The notes under the pieces are model-generated. The model searched no databases, was not told where the DNA came from, and saw nothing but the letters and a program-made list of their open reading frames with translations. A DNA stretch of 64,000 nucleotides, from assembly GCF_037042905.1 (NCBI RefSeq), contig NC_087247.1, positions 61,465,920 through 61,529,919 of the forward strand. Direction: 5' to 3'. Below, piece by piece: positions 27,301-39,300 of this stretch. This DNA comes from Lytechinus pictus (Eukaryota > Echinodermata > Echinoidea > Temnopleuroida > Toxopneustidae). Every line of letters starts with the position of its first letter. Positions within the stretch are counted from its first letter, which is position 1. The translations under genes and the position numbers were made by a program.

Positions 27301-30300
27301 GTAAAGACACATAAATGAATATATGAGTCTCAACACATCCGAGACCATTTATAAGACACATTGTTTGCACTGGCCATGTGGGTGACTTTTCTGTCTTTTC
27401 TAAGTCACACTGTGCACAAATTAATTATGGTATGATACGTCCTTAAAAATGAAAAATGATGAGGCACATTCAAGCCTGTCTTGATTTGATGATTGAGTAT
27501 GAAACTAAATTTTTAAAAATACTTTGAAATGGTTTCTTGCCTGATTAGGGTAATATATATTGTTTTTGCATTTTCACCAAACACTTTCCTGCCTTAGATT
27601 TTCAGTTGCCTTGGGCGATCAGGCAAGTGCTTATCTCATACCAACTTAATTCATTGACACAGTTTCTCAAACCCTCCCTCATTTTCTGTGAATCTCTCAA
27701 ACTCTAGTCTCTTTCTATTTTCCTAAAACCCTTTCCTGTTACTCCTATGCATATGACACTCTGTATGATATGTCTCTTTTTGGTTGGAGATTGATTAGTA
27801 ATCATGTCATGTAAACTCAACCCAATTAGACATAGCTCACAGTGCTTCATATATCAATGCAATCATGCTGAGTACTGCTCCAGTATATCTAAATTCTGTT
27901 CTTAATAGAATAAAGCCTGCATGAACACTACTAATTTTATAGTTTAAACTACCCAAGCTATATTGCTTTTCAAGCCAAGCTTCAAGCCTAAGTAGTCACA
28001 GGGAGCAATACTTTCCAGGAAAGGTAATTTATAATGAAGGTGGCATTATTTTCTTTCATCGTAATACATAGTTGAAGCAAGCCAACTTCAAATATAGGCA
28101 ACTAAGCTGAAAAAAAAAACATTGAACGTTGTCAACAGTTATCACACAGCACATATGTAAACAATTAAAATGCATCATGGTTAGTTTTTGGCAATATTTT
28201 GATATTATCGAAATTTTGTGATTTTCAAAGAAAAATTAAATATTCAATATTGGATTTATGAATATGTTGATATATCGTTGTAACATGATATGACCGAAAT
28301 TTTGTTGATTATAAAAAGTTCATCACTATTTATTGACAAAAATGCTGTTCTGTATTGCTTGGAACCAACTCAGACCTTTGAAAGTTGGTACCCAAATGCC
28401 CACTTTTCATGGCTTTTCAGGCACCGATAATACTTTTATTTCCTCTTCCCTGCTCTCTTGAAATTGCAGTTCTTAACTCTCTGCATGCTGAATTAATTTT
28501 TTTGGGGGGTTAATAATGACAATTGTTTCAATGTTATTTCCTTTAATTCAAGATTTCCATATTGCATCATTGATACTTATTATCATTATATAGATGTTAT
28601 CCAAGAACTATTGCCTTTTATTAGCTCATCTAATTTGAAGGTTGGGGAGAAAACTAATTATTACTATTGTTGAATTCAATTGTACGAATGTGCAAGATTG
28701 CAACATCAGTGCTCAAAGGGTTAATGAACATATTATAATGCATTTTCAGACTCAGCCATATATCATGTTATCAGCGATGTTTTACTGGCAATAAAATCAA
28801 ATATCAACCAGCACTAATCATGGTTATCAGCATTTTAATCATTCTGCTGGAATACATTTTGTGATAGCTGATATTGATATTAATGTATCGTTAATAGGGA
28901 AATGTGTATCTCTACAAATTGCTCCAATATAAGTTAATCAAATGCAACATGTAGGCTAATTGAAAATAACATCCAAGGTAAAAACCAGAATTGCTGAATA
29001 AAACCAAGTTTCTGTTATTTATTTATCAATTAAAATTTTTAATCTGTTATCTTTATCTAAAGTATACATTTTTTTTTTGATTACATGATTTCTGATGTAA
29101 CTGATTAAACATTATCGCTGTATATTATTCATTTCCAATATACATTGATAATGGTTTTTAACCATGTGGGCATTTTCACGGTAACTGACGTTACACAATT
29201 TTACAAACCTTTCATTGTGTGTATCTCTAAAACAACAAATGATGGGAGTTTGCTTTTGATAGAGTTAATAAAGTGAACCTTGCTGTAAACTCTGATACTA
29301 AGTTTTTCAATGTAACCACATTTGGTTACGCGTCAGCAAGCGAAAATATTTTGGTAACTGACGTTACACAAAAGGACATGCAATTTCAGTAATATTGAAA
29401 TATCTCATGTCCCTGAGTAGATAGAGTAATTATTCGAATATGTAAATATACCTTCGTTACTAGGTTAAGATGTGTCAAAATATTAAATAATTTGTTTTTG
29501 TCTTTTGGGGGCTGTGATAATTTTTCTACGACCATGCTGGTAACTGACATTATGGTAACTGACGTTACACTTAATTTTCCATAGAGATAACACATGGAAG
29601 TCAAATGTGTGGAATCATTGCATTGTATCTTCTGTGCAGGGCTTCACATGAAAGTGAGCTTGATGTGGAAGTATACCTGAGGTTCTAGGAACATTTCAAT
29701 GAAAAAACTTTTTCTTTTTCTTAATTCCTTTTCTTTTGATTTGAACATTTTATTATTACTTGTTGGTAACTGACATTACACATTAACATATACCAGTGCT
29801 ATATGACTTTCAAAGGCATAATTTTTTTGGTACTTATATGTAAGGCTTTTAAAATCATAAAAGTTTAATAATACTTTACATTATAAATTATCAAAATATA
29901 AGAAATGTATGTTTTACTTACTCGGGGGGGGGGGGGGGGGGTCATACCAGCTACATGTGTTCCTATAGTAAGTTAATATTGCATTGACTGTACACATGGA
30001 TTTTCTGACTTTGCACCATTTACATAAATATATTCATCAGTTTTATATTTACTTTTTAAACCTTTTCCTTCTCCAACCTCCCCTCAAAAAAGGCAAACTG
30101 AATAAGGGTCTCCTCCCCTACACTACCCCTCCCCTGAATCTCATGCACCCATGCAGTTTTATTGATTTATATTCTGTCGGATTTCAATTTTCTTCATAAT
30201 TTTTTTAATCATTCTCTTTGCTAATTTCTTTTTTAAGCTGTCAACAAAAAATAAACTCCAGCTTCTAAACTGAAACTGAACTATTTGTAAATTAGAAAAA

Positions 30301-33300
30301 GACACAGTTTTAGTAGATCCATGCAATATCGATCAGAACTGTCAAATTTCATCTATACTTGTAAACCAAAAACAAAAATTGTATCACACATCTACACTAC
30401 TAACAGGTATAAAACCAGGAATTTACTTTTAGCCCAGCAATGCTCAAAAGAATCCTAGAAACTAAAAAAGGATCCCTGGAAACCCCCATTCATCGCAATG
30501 TTAAGCTTATCAAATGTTGCAGATTTAGGCAATAGGTTGGGAAATGTAAAAACCCCCCCCCCCCCCCCCCGAAAACCAAAAAAAAAATTGTCTGATACAA
30601 ACAATTAGGTACTTGGTAAGTACATGTACATATGCAAAACAATTTCAAAGTAATTTTTTTTGCACGATAGGAATGCAACTTCCTTCATAATTTTATATAC
30701 GGTAGTATTCCCTGTGAACTATACCTTTTAAAAGTCAATAGCAAGCTCCTTCTGGTGTGATTTAACTAAGTGAAAGACTTAAATAACAAGTATACAATAT
30801 TTCTTCACCATAAAATTGACCACATTTGCATTTCACTATTGGTAACCAACATTTTATCATGGTAATTGACATTACATCTTGGTAACTGACATTACATTTT
30901 CCACTTGGTAACTGACATTACACATATTTAATGGTACCCTCTGGCTTGATTGTTAATTGATTATCTGTAATTTTGGTGTAGAAGGAGGAAATCTACCAAG
31001 TTTCATATAATATATCCTCTTTTCTGGGAAATGAGAAATAAAAGTTCATGTTTTTGGTAACTGACAGTACATACCATATCACATACTTCATCAATATTTT
31101 TTTATCAGATAAATGAATTACTGGTGTTTCTTTCTATGGGATCTTATAAAGTGTTATAATAGCAAGCTAAATCACAGGGGAAAACATCATGATCAAACCT
31201 GGTCTTTAAAAATCTGTCAAACAAAAATATGAATCATTATCACCCGTATCAGACATCTGAGCTGGTCATTTACAAAACCGTATTTCCCTGTATTTTATTA
31301 TTATCAGGAAGGGATAGGTATATTGTTTGTATTTTCCTCGGTCTCAATGCTCGTATTGACTTTGCATGCAGAGACAACGCAAAATATACCTTTGTATTTT
31401 CCCTGGTCTGACATCCGGGCCTTTGAGGATGCGAATGAAGTGATACGCTTCATAATGTTCCGCGCACCAACGATCTACGTCATAATAAAGACAACGCTGG
31501 ATCTGGGCGCTTGCAAGTACGTCATAATGGTAAAGTGCAGAGCCTAGACACTGATATTATCATGACACAACAGAACTCTATTCTTAAAACATATCGCTGT
31601 TATCATGATTTTTGCTCTAGATATCTGATTTGGATGATAATAAAAATATTGACTGCCCTTCTTTCGGGGAACATCAAATATATTGCCCTTAAAAGACCCA
31701 TATTGCCCTCGTCTAAAGACTCGGGCCAATATGATTCTTTTGCTGGCAATATATTTGATGTTCCCCTCAAGACCAGTCAATATTATATAAATATACTATT
31801 TTCAACACTAATTTGTATCCATACTTTGGCGGCCATTTTGAAATAAAAATGGCTGCCAGAGTCGGAAAAAAAAAAATTGTCCCAGAAACTTCAGGTTTTG
31901 TATTATTAAAAAACATAAGGCATTTGACATGAATATCAATTTGATATTTTTTTGCCTCTGTGTCCATCTGTGGTGAAAATGCCCAATTTGTGTAAATACG
32001 CTCCATACAAATAAAGTTGAGGGAAAAGTATGACAGGCAAACTGCAAATTGTATTCACATCAAACACTTAAAACGGTTTCCCATTTTATCATTTTATCAA
32101 CATTTTTCTTAAGACATATGACTGAGGATAGAATCTGAAGAACAATAGCATTGTAATTCATTTTCAGTCATACTTGATACACTTAAGCAAATTATTTGTG
32201 GCCTGTTTTCAGTTGACCTAAAAATGTGAGTGTAAAGTTAAAGTATTATGTTGTAAATTTTCAGGGCTATAGCCAGAGTTTGTTGGGGGGCTGTAATTAA
32301 TCATTGTCATGGTGGAGGTGTCTAAGAAGAAGGATGTTTGCTTTTTCCTTTGGAAAATATTTGCCTAAAGGGCTATGATGCAAAATGGTTAACTTCCTAT
32401 TGCAAATTCCCTTTAGGGTATGTACATGTAAACTGCTTTTCTTCATTATGATCAGTTTTGAATTGATATTAGACTTGGGGGGCATATCCCTCTTGTCCAT
32501 TTGCCTGTAAATGTGATGTACATTTTAAAAATGACCACCCAGTGACTGTATAAATCTATGGCAGGGGGATTCCAATGAAAAAAATAAATAAAAGTTTTAA
32601 TGGGTTATGAATTGAGCCATGTAGGTTGCAGTGTCAGCTGGAAAATTGCAAATTATCATAAAAAAGGCATCCAAACCAAATTGGTCTATACTATTTATGA
32701 CAAGGCAAACCTTATGACATCATAGGATCAACAGCAGTTGAAACTGGCACCTCACCAAACCTCCAAAATAAGGCTAAAATCCTATTTTGGGTTATTACTT
32801 AGCAATAAGATTATTTTGGAACTTTTATAGTACATGAATGCATTGCATTCAAAGCATTGCTTCAGCACTTGTTACCTACCCCCTTCCGTTTCCCTAGATT
32901 GATTATAAACACAATGACATGTTACATATGTGATTTATGTACAAATATCAACTCACTTGTCTTTCTAATCATGATTAAAGATTCATGAAAGTAGTTGCAT
33001 TAAATGCTGATTTCATGAGAAAGTCTGTATAAAGCAAGGTTATCATCAAATCATCTGAGATTTAGGTCTCGTACTGTTACACAAACTGAACTTTGAGAAA
33101 TCATTAAATCTAAACTGAACAATAATCACACTTGAGATCACCAACACAGTTGGTATGCATATGTGGGACAGCATACTTTTATTGCTTGGAAAAGACCTGA
33201 ACCTGTATGACCTCATTTATGCACTCTTTGTTTAAGTACATGATATAGTGCCCAGCATTGTGATATAAATCACTTAAGTACCATTTCGTCAATATTAGCA

Positions 33301-36300
33301 AGGTCCATTGGTTTCATACTGATAACGCAAAAACACTTGAATTTCATGAAAGTTATAAAATCATTAGAAATAGGTTGGCACTTATGAAATACTTGAATTG
33401 TCTGTCATTTTATGTGAACATGAATTGAATATAAATCTCACTGAAACAAAGGTCTTACAAAGTAAAATAATACTAGGAATATATTTAGTCATTTTTTTCT
33501 TTGGTACATGTACTTCAAACAAGAATTACACAGAAGTGTTTGTTTTAAAAGAAATAATTTGAGTTTGTTTTCTGCTTTGATCTTGTTTTTCATCACGTGC
33601 ATACATGGTAAACTGCCCATTCCTCTGTTGCCAACTCGTCCGCTCAACACGTGGTCTACCTTCATTTAGTCTAATGCCATTCCGTCCATCAACACTTCAT
33701 CTAAAAACCATTTGGTCCAATATTCACTTCTAATCATCAGTTAGTCTATGACCATTTTGTTTAATAACCAGTTGGTCTAACACCCATTTTCTTTCATTCA
33801 TTTTGCCCAATTAACACTTATCCAATTAGACCAAATGGTTTATGAAATAAATGGCTATTGGACCAACTGGTTATCAGACGAAATGGTGAGTGAATGAAAT
33901 AGCAATTAGACCATGTGGATAGTGGACGAATTGATGGTAGACCAAATGATAGTAGACAATTTGGTAATTAGACAAATTGGCATTAGACCAATTGGAAATA
34001 AACTGCATCCATGATTGCTGCTTTTCCCATTTTGTTTTGGAACAACATTCCTTTTATTATTGCCTTGTTTATTTATTGACACAATGTGAAAAATGAAATC
34101 TATGTTTTCAATTAAGTTTGAAAATTCTGGGATGTGTTAGAATTTGTACTTGGAAGAGGCATATTTGACATTTTTTTACTATTTCCTTGTGTATAGTAGA
34201 GTAGTGTTGGCACAATGTGAATGATGAAATCTATGTTTTCAGTTTAAGATTGAAATTGCTGAGATGTGTTGGAAACTACCTTGGAGAGCATGTACATGTA
34301 TGATAATCAAAGATATTGCCTCTAGCTGCATTCTAATGTTATTATAATGAGTCCTTAAACCTATCAGATTTCAAAGAGATCCATGAAACAAAAGACCTTT
34401 AGCACTTTCTTTGAAAATGGTGTTTGATGCACTTTCTGATTTGTGTCTTTTAAATTTAAAATGTGCACATTGTACTTCAAATAGTTGTTGAGTCATAGAC
34501 TAATTTCATTCAGCCATCTTGAGTTATGAAATGTGTTAAGTAAGACTGTTATGGTTCTATAAATTAAAAATAAAGCAATCGGCATTATGTGAAAATTATT
34601 GTTCAAACTATATGACCATAGCCTGTCAAAGCTAACGGTTTCTTCCGTTTTTTTCAGAGAATGGAATGGTTGTACACATACATTGTATTTCTTGAAGGAG
34701 GTGATTTTGAGTGGAAAAAATATTAAATTTCTATGTTTGCAAGCAGAAAGCTATTGTGATTGAAAGAAAACACATTTTGAATTTTTGCCAAACCCTTTTT
34801 TCCATTGCCTCACACTGTAAAGATTTTTTTTACTAGAGTAACCCAATGCAATATATGTTAATTGGTGAAAAAACATTGTGTACTAAAAACTGTATTTATG
34901 TAACAGTATTTACACATGCAGCATTCAGTAGACATGTGTATTTTGTTAACTTAGTAGATCCTGAAAATGTTTATGTAATGAAACCTACATGTAATGAAAT
35001 CAGAACACCTGATATTTTTTATTGTCCAAGGAGGTCGAACTTGTGTGAATGGAAGGTTGATGTATTGCTCTGTGATTTTTTCTTTACATAATTTGTGAAA
35101 TTCATGCTTTTTTGTTATCACTTCATCATAAGTAAATAAATCATGCATGTGTACATGTAACTGATATTTCATCATAGCTAAAAGATGGATGATCCTCCCC
35201 CCTCCCCATATTTCTATGAACATTTGTTGTTATCACAATTGTACCTATATAAAGTAAATTGCAAATTCTACATGTTGTGTTTTATCTTGATCGCTTTGGC
35301 AGAAAGCAGATGACAGTCTTAACTTTGAGGAGCAAATCTTGGAGGCAGCTAAAGCCATTGCTGCAGCAACAAGTGCTCTTGTCAAGGCAGCTGGCTATGC
35401 ACAGAGGGAATTGGTTCAACAAGGAAGGGTAAGCAATTATAGTTGCATTTGTTCTTTTTTCAAGCAAGAAAAAAAAGAAAAATTCATTTTTGTAATATCC
35501 AATTTATGTAGACTATCTCTACATGTGCCCTCTTACATAGTCACAGTCAATTGTTTAGTTAGCAATATATTTCCTCTTCAGAGATACTGTAAATTAAAGA
35601 GTGAGGTTTGATATATAATTAAGTCTATTCAACTTAAATTGGCCCCATATCTGAGTCCTTCAACATACAATTAAATAAAATTTCTAAAAATAAAGCAACT
35701 TTGCCTTGATCATACAACCAGATTTTTGTTTTGTTTTGCCAGTATTTACATGCTGCTTTGATACATTAATTAACTTAAGATGTGTAATTGGCTTCATACC
35801 AAACAAGAAAGGATGTGATGATACTATCATGCTGTTGTAAATTATCAGGAGTACTTTAACTGAGAACAGATGAGTCTCTTCTTAGTTCTGCTGCATGTTA
35901 TGCAAATGTATTTTGTTGCCAGTGTGTCATTGAAGTTCAAATACCATCAGTCACCAAAGCTTGTTTATTCTATAGAATAATTATTGTTAACTGCCATTTC
36001 TGCAGATATTGTGTATTTTGTATGCATGCATGTATGTAGCAAGAACCAAATATCAGTTCTGCTTTAAAATTGACAGGTATTTGTGGAAATAAAAAAATAC
36101 ATAATTTGTGAATATGATTTAAACTTGAAGACACATGGTATTGCCAGTAAAATTATATTGCATTTATTGTAAAGCACCTAGAGACTTCTGATACAAGAGA
36201 TGTTAAGTGCTATATAAGCAAATGTAATCATTATTATCAAATGATGAAGAAAATTTGACAAAAGCTTAGTTACAAAAAAGGGAAGAATTCATAGTATTTT

Positions 36301-39300
36301 ATTAATTTTAACTCAATCTTTATTGACCATCCATATTTTATACATTTGCATTCCCATGTTCTCTTGTTTAGTTTGTTTATTAAGGTAAATGTTTACAAGC
36401 CTGATATTTCAGAATTGATTTTATTCCTGGTTTAGGTGCGTGCTAACCCATCACCCTACAGTGAAGATGGTCAGTGGTCAATGGGTCTGATTTCTGCAGC
36501 TCGTAAGGTTGCTGCAGCTACACAAGGTCTGTGTGAATCAGCAAACTCTGTGGTACAAGGTCATGCTAGTGAAGAACGCTTGATTGGATCAGCTAAGCAA
36601 GTCGCTAGTTCTACTGCCCAACTTTTGGTTGCGTGCAAGGTCAAGGCTGACACCTTCAGTGAATCCATGCGAAGATTACAGGTATGTCTAAATGTATCAT
36701 TTCTAGATCTACAACAACCTCTTGAAAATAAGGAATTTAACTGATATATTACAGCTGCCTCAAGTGGGTTTATATACAGATATGGCAATTTAGAAGAGTA
36801 TTTATTATCTAGGATATCTATCATTGAAATCTGAAATAAATTAGATATTCAGAGTTATTCACTGTAAAGCATAATATATATTTTCTCAAAATCTCTGAAA
36901 TTACTTCATGCATTTAGACCTTGAGATCTGTATGATTCCCATGTTTGGATGCTTTGTTTTTTGTCAGGTTTATGCCTTTCACAGTTCTTTCAGTTCTCAC
37001 TAAAAAATAATGGCACTCACCTCAAAGTCTGTAGATAAGGAATCTAAATTCAGAGCTTTTAAGCTACTTCAGGGGAGCATTGCATGAAACAAATAGTCAG
37101 TGGTTTTGACTGTCAAGTTTTATAGGCTACCAATATCCTTGCATCTGATTGGCTCAAAGCAAATTAGTCAGTGAACGTCACTGACCAGATGCTTCATGAC
37201 ACTCTCCCCTGGCTTTCATATCTCACTGCCTTTCCATTACCTGCATGTCCATATATTACTAATCATCTATATATCTGTATATACCAATCAGGAATCAGCT
37301 GTAAATTTACTCAATAGTTGTTGCTTGCTGTGCAATGAAAAAGCTCGGCAAAAAAGAATGGTATGTCAGAAAACTGGTATTCACCCACCTTTGCACAAAG
37401 CAAGGTGTAGATCTATACACACTGGCACAGTAGAACAAAAAAAATCAGAATGATTATATACACATTTTTCTTTTTAGTGATTTGTAGAAAATGAAAAATA
37501 GGCAAAACATAGATATGCTTGGTAGGGAAGTACACTGATTTTAAACGCTTATTTATCTAAATGAGATACATTAAGGCTCTGTGTATTATCTGATGCATTC
37601 ATGCATTTTCATGTGATATTTTGCTTCAATAACTGGTTTCCTGTAGGACCCTGAAAAAATGGTTTTCTTACACATTTACCTGTACAACAATAACTTAATA
37701 ATATGTGTGTAATTTGATGAATTTCACAAATGCTACCTTTTTTGTCATTATTTTATTTCTATTTTTATTGTTCCTGCATGTTATAAGCTAGAAAAGTTAT
37801 TCTCCATTTTTCTCATGATGAAAATATCAGAAGTTCAAAATACAATTTCATTTAAGAAAATACTGTTTTCAAAATGTAAATTGTGTGATTAAAATACTGC
37901 TTTAACAAATTGCATCATGCAGCTGATACCTATAGAGACATTCTTAGTGCTTCTCTTATTTGTTGTAACCCTTGTAGTTTTTTAGGCAAGCATTGAATAT
38001 GTCACTGCATTGATTGATATCTTTTATTAAACTTTTAGTTTGTTTATCACTTTATGTGAGCAATTGATCCATTGAAATAAATAGATCTGATCAGCTAGTT
38101 TGGTAAAATGAAATGTCCTAATTCTTGATATTTGCACATCATTCAAATATCTACTTTCAGATTTTATCTCTTAAATATATGATCATTTTACTCTGGAAAT
38201 CCTAGCAATGACATGCTTGGGCTTTGTTTTAGCCACATCATTTCATAATAGTAACATGTACAAAGGGCTTGACCCAATAGTGGTACAACTGAGATGAAAA
38301 GTATATGCTGTATTTCATTAAATTTCAGCCACGTTTAGTTCATATTGTTTCTATAAAAAAATGACCCAAATTGAATCATTGTAATTCTTGTCATTTGATC
38401 TGTGGTTGAAAACGGAAGAGAGTAACAAGTGAATGGAGGCGTGTTATTGAGCTAGTGTTGTGCAAATATTAGAGGTGCGATGCATTTATCAATTTAGCAC
38501 ATCAGGGTTTGAAATGAGTTGTCCTTGTTGAGTTTCCTCATTCGAGATATGGTCTTCACCTTTTAGTTTGCACAACATAAATGATTTATCAGGAAGAGTA
38601 AAGATAGATTACTTAGAGGGATGAATGCTCTCGGAAGATTCCATTGTACATGTAGGATGATGTTTACATGTATCAGAACATATTGATGAGGTGATGCAAA
38701 TGTCAGTGATGATAATGCAATATCTTTATTCATTGATAGTCATGTAGGTGTTTGATGGATTTCCCAATTTATCTATCCATTATAATTCATATAATGTAGG
38801 GAATTGTATAAAACAGAAAAATTATTAATATGGAATTTAATAAAAAATAATGAAAGGTTACTTCTCATTGCAAAATATTGATTATGTGCATGCCAAGTTT
38901 CAGCTAAGAAAAGAAAGGATTAGTTTGACAGCATTAGATCTTGTCTTATGATCCAAGTATATGTAATGATAGCATAACACCATCTAACTCTTTACATTTC
39001 TTATGATATTGTGTAGTTGTAACATGTGATCTTTTCAGATGATTTATGTGGAAAGCATTTCTTTGTGACTCTCTTTGTACAGGTTGCTGGTAATGCAGTA
39101 AAACGTGCCTCAGATAACCTGGTAAAGGCTGCTCAACAGTCACAGGAAGCATCAGACGAATCACATGGTGTAGAGATTACAGACCGTATGGTAGGTAACA
39201 TCGCAATTGAGATTGAAGCTCAGGAGGCAATCTTGAAGAAGGAGAAGGAATTAGAAGAAGCAAGAAGGAAACTTGAAATAATCCGCAAGAAAAAGTATGC

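Larger units (their letters stand above)
17438..35302 (+). other. talin intron o/p (17.9 kb)
   Basis: Very large intron with several transposon-like foldback elements, a field of GGTAACTGAC motifs and at least one candidate cassette exon (listed separately). The stretches 17.4-19.5, 22.4-25.4, 26.2-29.1 and 34.0-35.3 kb show only AT-rich unique-looking DNA, apart from a possible SINE near 24.65-24.73 kb (minus strand GTTTGAATCC, B-box-like). Confidence 0.85.
36682..39082 (+). other. talin intron (q/r)
   Basis: 2.4-kb AT-rich intron. Beyond the MITE and the weak cassette candidate I see nothing notable. Confidence 0.8.
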
